Origin: Paenibacillus marchantiae
GTDB taxonomy: Bacteria > Bacillota > Bacilli > Paenibacillales > Paenibacillaceae
Direction: 5' to 3'
DNA length: 64,000 bases
Assembly: GCF_028771845.1 (NCBI RefSeq)
Contig: NZ_CP118270.1
Span: forward strand, 2,852,001-2,916,000
Part shown: positions 17,051 to 24,739 of the stretch, piece by piece
Position numbering within the stretch: the first letter of the stretch is position 1
How the letters are laid out: the number at the start of each line of letters is the position of its first letter
The notes under the pieces: generated by a model
The model's database searches: none
Seen by the model: only the letters and a program-made list of their open reading frames with translations
What the model was told of the DNA's origin: nothing
Translations under genes and position numbers: made by a program

Positions 17051-17863
17051 ATGTTCAAGAAAATATCTCTTACAATGTTGGCAGCTTCTATGCTTGTCCT
17101 GCCTAACTTCAGCTCATCTAGCTTTGCTGCTGATATACCAATCACTATAGACAGTGGTATTTTAAAAAACAATCGAGTACTCATCCCGCTAAGAGCTGTT
17201 TCTGAAAACCTGGGGGCAGACGTGAAGTGGGATCAACAACAAAAAACCATTACCATTACTAAAGAAAATACAGAAATGGTTCTCACCATTAATTCAAATA
17301 AAGTAATGCTTAATCAATCGGAGATTCTATTGGATGTTCCAGCAGAACTAAATTACAATTCCACATATGTACCTGCTCGTTTTGTAAGTCAAACTTTAGG
17401 AGCAGACGTAAACTGGAATCAACAAGCGAGTCAGGCGACGATTACGTTAGATGGGAAGCAACTCCAAGTAACCATACAAAAACCACAAGTTCAAATTCCA
17501 AATGCAAAAAAAATCACGGATAAGCAAAGACAGGTATTCGTAAACAAATTAAATGAAGCAACGGATCTATCATCAATTAAGCAAATCCGAGCGACCTTCA
17601 GCCCATATTTTACGGATAAATTTATCAATGAAATCATTCGTAGCAAAGGGTTGAAATATGATTTTAAATTTACAACCGTTTATCAATCGGCCATCAGTTA
17701 TACCAACACCAATACCGCCAAATTAAGCCAGTCTTCGGGTCCTGATTCTAAATATGCTCCTAATGAAACACTCTACAGAACAGCTAAGCTTGTATATACC
17801 AGTAAAGGCTGGAAAGTGGATGGGGTAGATTTCTCCTTGGTCAAAGAAGTATTGAATCCGTAA
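17051..17863 (+). CDS. Secreted stalk-domain protein (copper amine oxidase N-terminal-like domain)
   Basis: A 270-residue protein with a signal peptide (cleavage near SFAA-D). It has two stalk-domain repeats of PF07833 type: LIPLRAVSENLGADVKWDQQ and YVPARFVSQTLGADVNWNQQ, each followed by a TITI/ATITL strand. The C-terminal 110 residues are a separate domain I do not recognise. PF07833 domains are common in Paenibacillus exported proteins and are thought to present other domains at the cell surface. AGGAGG lies 6 nt before the ATG. It converges on the DUF4127 gene across a shared terminator. Confidence 0.8.
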   Translation: MFKKISLTMLAASMLVLPNFSSSSFAADIPITIDSGILKNNRVLIPLRAVSENLGADVKWDQQQKTITITKENTEMVLTINSNKVMLNQSEILLDVPAELNYNSTYVPARFVSQTLGADVNWNQQASQATITLDGKQLQVTIQKPQVQIPNAKKITDKQRQVFVNKLNEATDLSSIKQIRATFSPYFTDKFINEIIRSKGLKYDFKFTTVYQSAISYTNTNTAKLSQSSGPDSKYAPNETLYRTAKLVYTSKGWKVDGVDFSLVKEVLNP

Positions 17864-17871
17864 CACTACTT

Positions 17872-17916
17872 AACAAGAATAAGACGGCTCCACATAGGAG
17901 CCGTCTTATTCTTGTT
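17872..17916. terminator. Bidirectional terminator
   Basis: A perfect 20-bp stem (17872-17891 with 17897-17916) around a 5-nt loop lies between convergent genes. The outer pairs are A/T-rich, so it can stop transcripts from both sides. Confidence 0.9.
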
Positions 17917-17921
17917 TGTTA

Positions 17922-19622
17922 TTACTGTAGCGTTACTACAGGATTCAACGTAACTTCAAAAGCCCGTTTCCAGAGATAATCAGGATCTCCGTATGCAAGT
18001 GTTGAATTGGCATATCCTGCAAACGACCAAGTTCCTCCCGTAATTTGTCGTACATTATAAGAAGTTCCTGTACCGTTAATAAGGAAAGCACTTTTTCCGG
18101 AAAGTGTCGTTCGATGCGTTTGAATTCTGTTTCGCAATACACTTTGCAAATGTGAATAATCTGCAGGACTATTAAATAGAAGCATATTCTGATCCGCAAT
18201 TGTATCAACATTAGTATATAGCGAATTCGCTCTAGAGTAGGTACGAATTTCGTCAATAGCAACCGTTTTGTAATAGTAGTCTTTTAAGAAACGTTTGAAC
18301 AAGAGAGAACCGTGTGCATTTACTGCTGTGCTAAGCGCATTGAGATCTGTTTCAGTGACCAAATATGCATATCGTGCTTGTCCCATTCCTAAGGCTATAC
18401 CGATCTTATTTCCTGGTGTATTCCAAGCACTGTAACCTAAGATACGTCCGGTGTGTTGACTACCCAACAGTCCTTCTGTGACCGTAGCGTTTGCTGAACC
18501 TCCTCCAACAAAATCAATTACCACGGTCGGAACGCGATTTGTACTATTAGCCACAATTCGATTGACGGCAGCTGTAACTTGAGCAGCATCTGTAACCCCA
18601 ATGATTTCGACAGTTGGTGAACTGCTCACGGACTGACCGCCAACAATATCAATGTGACGAAGAATATTTTGGTGCACATCCATATATTCATACTGACTAG
18701 TAATTGTGGAACCATGAGGGCCGAAGTACTGAACTGTATACCTTGGCTTTACCCCATTAAGATATAGCTGATTTGCCATTCTGGCCATCAAGGCATGACC
18801 CAATCCATCCGCATCAGGGAGAATAATTGCTCGGTCCGGATTTTGGCCGTTTGTACCACCAAGCCAGGCATTAATACGACCCTCAACAAAATTAATCTCA
18901 TTAATCTGCACCCCTTGGTTATTCGCATCATCAACTCCTACAGCTAGAAAATCAATATATCCTGCCTGTGCTAATTGCTCTAGAATGTAACGATTACTTT
19001 TAAATTTATGTTGTCTAGTGTTGTAGTACTGTTCTTTATTGAAGTTTGTAGTACTACCATATGAACCGGTAGGCGACATATTGTAACCTGCAATAATATC
19101 TGCAAACTGTGAAAAACTTCTTCTCGGCTGCAACATAAACGTACGTGATTCATTGTAAGCGGCAAAAGACAGTCCGCCTGCAAAGGCAGTTGTAGCTAGA
19201 CGCATAATTGTATCTAACACATAGATTGGCTTACTCGGATAAGATTGTTTTACTAGTCGAATAACATCCAACAGATCCGTTGTGGCGCTATCGTAGGCCG
19301 GGTAAGATCCCCCAGGACTCGTACGCAATCGTCTACTAGCAATGAGACCTCCGTAGGCAAGCATATCTGAAGATATAATAAACCCGTCGACAGAGGCAGC
19401 ATTATTTAAGATAAACTGACGGATATTCGACGGATTTCCGTAAGTCGGCGAAGATGTCGAGACCAGTGTGGATCCAGAAGCTGTCTTTTGGGAATCCAGA
19501 CGGTTTGTAATATCACTTAAATTTGGGGTAATTACGTTAATTCCTGCTGATCTACCTAGCACGATGACATCATCCAAATTCACTGGTCTGTCATCCAACG
19601 GTACATACAATACATTCTTCAT
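17922..19622 (-). CDS. DUF4127-family protein
   Basis: A 566-residue protein with the DUF4127 start YVPLDDRPVN and, further in, SSDMLAYGGLIASR, LAVGVDDANNQGVQ, LPDADGLG and VVIDFVGGGSANATV. The family is common in Bacilli and Clostridia and uncharacterised biochemically; the Asp-rich motifs suggest a metal or sugar site, which is inference. No signal peptide is seen. AGGGAG and TAGGAAT precede the ATG. Its upstream region (19623-19832) has no gene. Confidence 0.8.
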   Translation of the reverse strand: MKNVLYVPLDDRPVNLDDVIVLGRSAGINVITPNLSDITNRLDSQKTASGSTLVSTSSPTYGNPSNIRQFILNNAASVDGFIISSDMLAYGGLIASRRLRTSPGGSYPAYDSATTDLLDVIRLVKQSYPSKPIYVLDTIMRLATTAFAGGLSFAAYNESRTFMLQPRRSFSQFADIIAGYNMSPTGSYGSTTNFNKEQYYNTRQHKFKSNRYILEQLAQAGYIDFLAVGVDDANNQGVQINEINFVEGRINAWLGGTNGQNPDRAIILPDADGLGHALMARMANQLYLNGVKPRYTVQYFGPHGSTITSQYEYMDVHQNILRHIDIVGGQSVSSSPTVEIIGVTDAAQVTAAVNRIVANSTNRVPTVVIDFVGGGSANATVTEGLLGSQHTGRILGYSAWNTPGNKIGIALGMGQARYAYLVTETDLNALSTAVNAHGSLLFKRFLKDYYYKTVAIDEIRTYSRANSLYTNVDTIADQNMLLFNSPADYSHLQSVLRNRIQTHRTTLSGKSAFLINGTGTSYNVRQITGGTWSFAGYANSTLAYGDPDYLWKRAFEVTLNPVVTLQ

Positions 19623-19832
19623 ATTCCTATTCTCCCTTAGTTTGATATAGGCTCAATAACAAGGGAAGAAAGAAATGAAAAGGATCTCTTCCCCAATCCC
19701 ATCTCATTTCTATTTGTTTGTGCCTTCACTTATAAGGTAGTCTGTAGCCCTAAAATACAACCTGAAATATAAAAAAACATAAATTCGTTTTTTAACCGCC
19801 TTTTTTTAGACTTCTAAAAATGAGATTTGAGA

Positions 19833-19858
19833 TATAATCAAAAAAAGAACATTTGTTC
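19833..19858 (+). promoter_or_regulatory. -10 element and LexA-like box
   Basis: TATAAT (19833-19838) is followed after 8 nt by GAACATTTGTTC (19847-19858), an exact match to the GAACnnnnGTTC core of the Gram-positive LexA (DinR) box, with outer bases A and C instead of C and G. It lies over the expected transcription start, where a repressor would block. No good -35 is seen. It is 50 nt before the sigma-like gene, suggesting SOS control of the next two genes. Confidence 0.5.
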
Positions 19859-19907
19859 CTTTTTAAATCTTTGAGGAACATAATCACAATTTTAGGAGGG
19901 ATCACAA

Positions 19908-20246
19908 CTGGGAGAACAACAAACAATCTACCAACGTTACAAGGAAGAACTATATCGAATTGGATGGAGAGTACAGTATCGTGCTAAAAATATTAGAAAA
20001 AGGGAGCTTCCTATATATAATGATCAAATTTTAAATACTAATTTTACTAAGCATGCGGAAAATAAAATATTCGTGGAACAGATATTAAACGATCTTCCTG
20101 AATCAGGAAAATATGTGATGATTAAGTTATACATAGAAGGTTATTCAGAAAAAGAAGTTGCGAGTCAAATGAATATAAGTCAACAGGCGGTGAACAAATG
20201 GAAGAAAAAGATGCTCAAACATTTATCAGAGACAGTGAATTTGTAA
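19908..20246 (+). CDS. Sigma-70 region-4-type protein (half of a split sigma factor)
   Basis: 112 residues from a CTG codon, with AGGAGGG 7 nt upstream; no ATG gives a comparable frame. The C-terminal half has the region 4 pattern LNDLPESGKYVMIKLYIEGY, then KEVASQMNISQQAVNKWKKK, a helix-turn-helix that reads -35 elements. Region 2 is absent. Similar two-part systems are SigO-RsoA of B. subtilis and the Orf7/Orf8 pair of Tn916-like elements. It overlaps the next gene by 49 nt in another frame. The LexA-like box upstream suggests DNA-damage induction. Targets are unknown. Confidence 0.6.
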   Translation: MGEQQTIYQRYKEELYRIGWRVQYRAKNIRKRELPIYNDQILNTNFTKHAENKIFVEQILNDLPESGKYVMIKLYIEGYSEKEVASQMNISQQAVNKWKKKMLKHLSETVNL

Positions 20247-20413
20247 GTATTTTAGGAGCAGCAAAGGACAAAGATGCTGAATCTATTCTTCTTCTCATTG
20301 ATTTATTCAAAGAAGACATCAAACATATCAGTAGATATATCCGGTTACCCGAAGAGGAAGCTGCTTCAGAAATCATTTGTGAATTCCTTGAATTTGTTTT
20401 AGATCATTCTTAG
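20198..20413 (+). CDS. Small sigma region-2-like partner (RsoA/Orf8-like)
   Basis: A 71-residue helical acidic protein. The pattern FVSILGAAKDKDAESILLLI followed by FKEDIKHISRYI and an acidic IICEFLEFVLD resembles the start of sigma region 2 and the small Tn916 Orf8-type proteins. Its gene begins inside the region-4 gene, with GGCGGTG as ribosome binding site, so translation is coupled. A joint role as a two-subunit sigma factor is inferred from the pairing. Confidence 0.5.
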   Translation: MEEKDAQTFIRDSEFVSILGAAKDKDAESILLLIDLFKEDIKHISRYIRLPEEEAASEIICEFLEFVLDHS

Positions 20414-20546
20414 TGGTAGATATAAAGTTTTGGTCAGGCAGATTTGCATTGCATCATCAGAAGAAAATCGTTCTACGATGAGTTACAGGAAAACGTTTTT
20501 TAACCATTCATTAAACTAATGGGGCAGGACAGTTAGTTAAACATAA

Positions 20547-20594
20547 AGAAGAGGACACATCCCATTTAAAGGGAGAGTCCAGTTCTTTTTTTTG
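20547..20594 (+). terminator. Terminator after the split sigma pair
   Basis: AGAA-x2-GGAC pairs with GTCC-x2-TTCT, and an inner TCCC pairs with GGGA, followed by eight T residues. The stretch 20595-20988 has no intact gene; it holds attC-like copy E and AT-rich sequence. Confidence 0.6.
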
Positions 20595-20737
20595 TACATC
20601 TAATCCTAGAATGTCATGGTATCGCACGGAGCGATTTATTTTCTAATTTAGGCAAAAGGAACGTATCATATTCAGGTAAAAAGAATGTATCATAGTAATA
20701 TTGAAATTCTCGACTAATTTCCTCCCTTAGGTCGTTT

Positions 20738-20780
20738 AAGGCAGTGAGGGTTCGTGAATACAAAAATGTTATAGGAAATC
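20738..20780 (+). repeat. attC-like repeat, copy E (right end only)
   Basis: GTGAATACAAAAATGTTAT (20754-20772) followed by AGGAAAT matches the right ends of copies A and B, including L-box GTGAAT, an A-rich spacer and core GTTATAG (20768-20774). No matching left end is present upstream, so it is half a site. Confidence 0.45.
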
Positions 20781-20988
20781 AGCAATACAAATTTTAAGTA
20801 GGGAAGGACTCATAACTTGAATGATTCCTATGAGACCATTTCAGAATAAGTTGACTTTTTAGCATATAGGTTTATATCTTTTTATGCTATACAATAAAAT
20901 AAACATTCACAATATATGAGTTTATATTTAATTAAATATTTGCAATTCATTTCCTAAATTTTTTATGGGTATAGTAGTAACTCACAAG

Positions 20989-21159
20989 CTATACCCAACC
21001 CTTTTCTTCCCCAAGCAAATACCCCACAGAAACCTCCAAACCCAATGTTTGCAGTCTGGCGAGGAACTCTCGTTGTTTGATGCCCTTACTTTTACGAATA
21101 GCTACGACTCGGGAGCCGATTATGTTTTTATCGCCAGGTGGTTCTTGTCTATGCTTCAT
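20989..21159 (-). pseudogene. XRE-family regulator with an internal deletion
   Basis: The 56-residue frame starts with NIIGSRVVAIRKSKGIKQRE, a classic Cro/CI-type helix-turn-helix beginning, and ends VSVGYLLGEEKG, the usual end of the same domain. The recognition helix and following helix, about 25-30 residues, are missing at the join near LGLEVSVG. GAGAGGTG stands 6 nt before the ATG. The gene still has a long inverted repeat upstream, probably its old operator. Confidence 0.65.
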
Positions 21160-21206
21160 TATGTACACCTCTCATTTCAACCAAATTGTATGAGAAATAA
21201 TAGTTG

Positions 21207-21258
21207 TTTTAATGCGGATATCGAATTAAAATAAAATAAACCGATATTCGCATTAAAA
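21207..21258. promoter_or_regulatory. Long inverted repeat, probable operator of the XRE remnant
   Basis: TTTTAATGCGGATATCG (21207-21223) and CGATATTCGCATTAAAA (21242-21258) pair over 17 positions with one mismatch around an 18-nt AT-rich spacer. It is upstream of the minus-strand XRE remnant and also 66 nt before the plus-strand Spo0E-like gene, so it could control either. The spacing suits two bound repressor dimers better than a terminator, as no T run follows. Confidence 0.5.
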
Positions 21259-21323
21259 TTGACTGCTCACGTCTAGTCTTAACAAGACATAGTGCAGTTT
21301 AGACCCATCAGAGAGGTGGATGT

Positions 21324-21509
21324 ATGAGCCAGTTGCTTGACTTATTGGAAGAGGAACGGCGCAAACTTAATCAGCTAGGTGAGGCATCCTTGAAGCAAGC
21401 GATTCCGTTGTGGGACAATCCCGAGGTTCAGGAACAGAGCCGAAGGGTGGATGAACTGGTGGCACGAGTGAGTGAAATGAAGGCGAGACATCACCGAGTT
21501 GTACGATGA
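21324..21509 (+). CDS. Spo0E-like aspartyl-phosphate phosphatase
   Basis: A 61-residue protein. The pattern ERRKLNQLGE, LWDNPEVQEQSRRVDELVAR follows the Spo0E family: an N-terminal helix with LN-x-x-G, a short loop, and a second helix with S-x-x-[LV]-D (usually SQELD, here SRRVD). Spo0E proteins remove phosphate from Spo0A~P and delay sporulation. The changed signature may alter specificity. GAGGTGG precedes the ATG. It is followed at 36 nt by a DUF6809-like gene. Confidence 0.65.
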   Translation: MSQLLDLLEEERRKLNQLGEASLKQAIPLWDNPEVQEQSRRVDELVARVSEMKARHHRVVR

Positions 21510-21545
21510 TGAGCGAGGTACATAATGCTTTGGGGAGGGGAAGCA

Positions 21546-21848
21546 ATGGATTTTCCGCCGTGGTTGCAACAAGCGATCCAGGCAAGGTTAGATGAAGTAT
21601 CTGCCAGAATCGAGCATGACCCTGAATTGAGTCGTGTACGTGAGAAAAAGGACGAAGCGTTCGAAGGATTGTTTGCTGGCAAGGATATCGAGCAGACACC
21701 TGAATATATCGAGTGGGAAAATCGTTATATTGTCAGCAAAGGCATAGAAAATGAGCGGTTGTATATGCAGGGACTACGAGATGGCATTCAACTCACAGTA
21801 TCCTTGCTGGGTCAGTCGATGCTAGAGGAGACCGATACAGAGGATTGA
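21546..21848 (+). CDS. DUF6809-like small helical protein
   Basis: About 100 residues from ATG 21546 (MDFPPWLQQAIQARLDE), chosen over 21525 because GGGGAGGGG is close upstream. The protein is helical and acidic, ending with YMQGLRDGIQLTVSLLGQ, a pattern shared by small Bacillales proteins of the DUF6809 type with no known function. It probably shares a transcript with the Spo0E-like gene; a strong terminator follows. Confidence 0.6.
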   Translation: MDFPPWLQQAIQARLDEVSARIEHDPELSRVREKKDEAFEGLFAGKDIEQTPEYIEWENRYIVSKGIENERLYMQGLRDGIQLTVSLLGQSMLEETDTED

Positions 21849-21900
21849 TCCACTAAGGCGGACCCATAAGTCAGGGGGAAGCTACCTCGATCTTAACTTA

Positions 21901-21946
21901 AAAACCGGAGTCGAAGCGTGAATCTATCGCTTCGGCTCCGGTTTTA
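21901..21946 (+). terminator. Terminator
   Basis: The arms 21901-21918 and 21928-21945 pair over 18 positions with one mismatch (AAAACCGGAG-x-CGAAGCG), and the 3' arm ends in TTTT. Confidence 0.85.
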
Positions 21947-21960
21947 ATGCTCTACTTTTC

Positions 21961-21995
21961 CAAATTCCAAATTCCAAATTCTAAATTCTAAATTA
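21961..21995 (+). repeat. 7-bp tandem repeat
   Basis: Five units of seven bases: CAAATTC three times, then TAAATTC and TAAATTA. It is noncoding, between a terminator and the next gene. A related 7-bp array (TTAAATC) lies at 44441-44475. Confidence 0.85.
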
Positions 21996-22062
21996 AGGAA
22001 AGGAAGGCGTTAATGATGTGTTAAGCTTAAAGAAACAAAGGCAGAAGTGAGGTATGGGTTAT

Positions 22063-22662
22063 ATGAAAAAAAGATCTAAATACTTAATCTTGCTTTTTTT
22101 GTTTATTGTGATTGTATCTATTCTGTTTTATTTGAATTTCAACAAAAAAGAAGCCAATGTGCCAGTGGTTAATGGCAATATCATTCAAGTTAAAAACTTT
22201 GATCTGGATGCCAAATCAACGAATTTAAAGTCAATGACAGAAGGATCAATATTTGTTGAGGGTGAGAAGGAGCATATTGATCATATCAAAATAGTAGCAC
22301 ATGTAGAGATTGATCCCGCTGACTGGGGTGGTGTTGCATTTTATATCCCTGATCAATGGAGTGTCTCCAGCATCACCAGCAGTTATCCTGAACATCAATC
22401 GAAGTTGAAGCCTGCTGAGTATGTATCCACCTGGATGAATTCTTCTGATGACTCTTCATGGCGCACGATGATTGAAATTGGGAGAGAACGAAATTACACA
22501 CCAAATGGCGGAGGTACTGGAACGATTGTGATCGAATTAAGTCCGGATAAAAAGGGGATGGTCCCCTCTGAGTCATTAAAGATTGGTATTGAGGTCGGAT
22601 CAGAAGAAAAAAATGGAAAAAGAGTTATGGGTACGGATTCTGTTGAAGTTCCTGTATTTTAA
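22063..22662 (+). CDS. Hypothetical membrane-anchored extracellular protein
   Basis: About 199 residues: a basic start, one membrane segment (about 8-26) and an exported beta-rich domain with DPADWGGVAFYIPDQWSVSS, ending with an IVIEL strand pattern. No family recognised. ATG at 22063 (MKKRSK) is preferred to 22054 because GTGAGG would be only 2 nt from the latter. Flanked by terminators on both sides, so it is a single-gene unit at the right edge of the AT-rich region. Confidence 0.6.
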   Translation: MKKRSKYLILLFLFIVIVSILFYLNFNKKEANVPVVNGNIIQVKNFDLDAKSTNLKSMTEGSIFVEGEKEHIDHIKIVAHVEIDPADWGGVAFYIPDQWSVSSITSSYPEHQSKLKPAEYVSTWMNSSDDSSWRTMIEIGRERNYTPNGGGTGTIVIELSPDKKGMVPSESLKIGIEVGSEEKNGKRVMGTDSVEVPVF

Positions 22663-22692
22663 AGTGCTGGGTTAACTAGATATAGAAAAACA

Positions 22693-22730
22693 AGCCGAAG
22701 CGATGGCAATGCACGCTTCGGCTCGTTTTT
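22693..22730. terminator. Terminator between convergent genes
   Basis: AGCCGAAGCG (22693-22702) and CGCTTCGGCT (22714-22723) form a 10-bp stem followed by CGTTTTT. It separates the plus-strand protein from the convergent ABC binding-protein gene. Confidence 0.8.
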
Positions 22731-22763
22731 CTTTTATTTTGATTCGTGTTACTTCTTCAATCC

Positions 22764-24446
22764 TTACTTCCCACTCACCGACTTATACCAATCATTCACT
22801 TCTTGCGTGATCTGATCACCGCCATTGGATTTCCAGTTGGCTACGAATTGGTCAAATGCATCAACCGGCAGTTGGCCGTAGATGATTTTGTTGAAGGTTT
22901 CCATCTCGGACTGGCGGAGCAGGTTCCATTTGGATACCATGGTTGGTGTGGCTGCGCCAGTGAAATAGTTTTGTTTACGGATGTCGATCTGGGACATAAC
23001 GACTTTACCTGCATACCAGTTTTCCGGTTTACGGAATTCGGCCATTTGTTTCTCGTAAGGTGTTTCAGGCTTCTCGCCGTTGGCCAGCTTCACGAGTGTT
23101 TTCATGTACAGATCCGGAATACGAGCCGGGCCAGTCAGGAACGGGAACTCGTTGGAGAAGTCTTTGATCTTCTCTTTGTCACTGGTCGGTTGTCCGTCAA
23201 TGATATCCCAGTCGTAACCTTTGGCGAAGCCGTATTCATACTCACTGCCCGCAGTCGGGTTAGCCAGGTTATCGAGCAAGTAGTTGTAGTACAGGAAGAT
23301 GGCTTCTGGATGCTTCGCATCCTTGTTAATCATGATACTTGCGTTGACGCCAGAATTCTGCCACTTCGTACCGATCTTGCCGTCTGGGCCAGCCGGAACA
23401 GGGTAAGCTTTATATTTTGAGCCAGGTACGTTCTTCAGCAGGTCAGGTGCCGGCCAGTCGGGTACCCAGTTTGCGCCAGGCAGAATGCCCGCTGCGCCTT
23501 TTGTCCAGCTTTCTGATGCTTTACGTTCATCCCACAGGGCGGAGTCGGTATGGATATAACCTTTGTTCATCCATTCAGCCAGCTTGGCAAGGGCTTGTTT
23601 CGCACCCGGGTTAACGGAGCCGTACTCCAGATTGCCGTTTGCGTCTTTGTTCCATTGCTCCTCGATTGTGCCGTATGCACCGAACAACCAGTCAAGCTGC
23701 CCCATCCAGGTGTTGGTGTTATTTTTCAGCGAGATCGCGAGCGGGAATACTTTGTCTGGAGACAGACCGTCCGGGTTCTCGTTTTTGAATTTGTCCATGA
23801 TGTTCTCAAGGTCTGCAATGGTTTTCGGAGCTTCCAGGTTCAGCTTCTCCATCCAGTCCTCACGTAGCCAGAGCAGCGTATCGTCGTTATCCGTATACTC
23901 CATGATCGGCATGTTGTATTTCTTGCCATCCTTGGTGAATGGATACCACAGTTCAGGATGTGCTGCTGCATGATCTTTCAGGGTCTGACTCGCGTACTTG
24001 TCGAACAACTCATCAATGGCGATGAATTGACCGGAGTCGATCAACTGATTGGTCAATACCGCATTGGTCGGTACGGACACGAAATCAGGCAGCTTCTCGC
24101 CAGAGGCGATAGCCAGTTGCAGCTTTTGTCTGTATTGATCGTCATTGGCCGGATACCAGGTATCTTTATGCTTCATACCCAGCGTTTCCAGCATCCAGCG
24201 ATCGTGAACGTTATTTTCTTTGGTGTCCCCTTGCACGTATTTCTTCGGCATCAATACCGAACTGAATTCGATTGGTGGGTCGTATTTTCCTTTGGCAAAA
24301 GCAGCTTCTGCTTCAGCTGAACCGACGGTCGCCGGTGTATCATCTTTGGTACCATTGTCACTGGCTGTATCGCCACTGCCGCACGCAGTGATCGTGATAA
24401 GTGCGATAACCATGAGCAGTGACCACCATGTTTTGAATTTGATCAT
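22764..24446 (-). CDS. ABC transporter sugar-binding lipoprotein (LplA-like)
   Basis: A 560-residue lipoprotein with Cys22 in ITAC, and the large family-1-type extracellular binding fold of the LplA group found with YesMN systems. Features include LVKLANGEKPETPYEKQ and a Trp-rich binding region. It would deliver an oligosaccharide to the two permeases encoded divergently at 28752-30602. It shares its strand with the response regulator and kinase but is separated from them by a 290-bp gap with a structured repeat, so it may have its own promoter. No ATPase gene is nearby, as usual for this class, which uses a shared MsmX-type ATPase. Confidence 0.88.
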   Translation of the reverse strand: MIKFKTWWSLLMVIALITITACGSGDTASDNGTKDDTPATVGSAEAEAAFAKGKYDPPIEFSSVLMPKKYVQGDTKENNVHDRWMLETLGMKHKDTWYPANDDQYRQKLQLAIASGEKLPDFVSVPTNAVLTNQLIDSGQFIAIDELFDKYASQTLKDHAAAHPELWYPFTKDGKKYNMPIMEYTDNDDTLLWLREDWMEKLNLEAPKTIADLENIMDKFKNENPDGLSPDKVFPLAISLKNNTNTWMGQLDWLFGAYGTIEEQWNKDANGNLEYGSVNPGAKQALAKLAEWMNKGYIHTDSALWDERKASESWTKGAAGILPGANWVPDWPAPDLLKNVPGSKYKAYPVPAGPDGKIGTKWQNSGVNASIMINKDAKHPEAIFLYYNYLLDNLANPTAGSEYEYGFAKGYDWDIIDGQPTSDKEKIKDFSNEFPFLTGPARIPDLYMKTLVKLANGEKPETPYEKQMAEFRKPENWYAGKVVMSQIDIRKQNYFTGAATPTMVSKWNLLRQSEMETFNKIIYGQLPVDAFDQFVANWKSNGGDQITQEVNDWYKSVSGK

Positions 24447-24554
24447 TGTTCAATCCCCCTACGATGTATGATCTTTACAAGTGTAACTGTACCAATTTGG
24501 GTGGGAGGGCATCTATATGAGTTTGTTAGTTTCGATAGGACTCTATTAGTGAAT

Positions 24555-24720
24555 GTTCAAAAAGATTGGTTTTCAGTACCGAGAAGATGGGATAAAGCTA
24601 GAAATGGAGTAGCGGAGCGTAGGATGACTACGTGAGCAACGGACATTTCGGCTGAATCCCATCTTCGATGTTGATCATGCCGGTAGGCATGATTCGTAAT
24701 CAAAAGCGAACTTTTTGAAC
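24555..24720. repeat. Palindromic REP/MITE-like element
   Basis: 166 bp bounded by a perfect 10-bp terminal inverted repeat, GTTCAAAAAG (24555-24564) and CTTTTTGAAC (24711-24720). Nested inside are further pairs: GAAGATGGGAT (24583-24593) with ATCCCATCTTC (24656-24666), GAAATG (24601-24606) with CATTTC (24644-24649), CGTAG (24618-24622) with CTACG (24628-24632), and a CATGCC/GGCATG hairpin. It is noncoding. The fold suggests a mobile non-autonomous repeat or an RNA structure in the gap before the binding-protein gene. Confidence 0.75.
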
Positions 24721-24739
24721 AACCTCTAAATTATGTTAT

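Noticed and set aside
5911..20780. Calling the attC-like sites a true integron
   Set aside because: No integron integrase with the IntI insertion is visible, cores of copies A, B and E miss GTTRRRY by one base or more, and some units hold several genes. Kept as a hypothesis only.
20965..21234. 89-codon plus-strand frame
   Set aside because: It is antisense to the XRE remnant, whose frame has a clear helix-turn-helix and ribosome binding site.
22746..24446. Several long plus-strand frames opposite the ABC binding-protein gene
   Set aside because: They are shadows of the minus-strand gene, which has a clear lipobox and binding-protein sequence.
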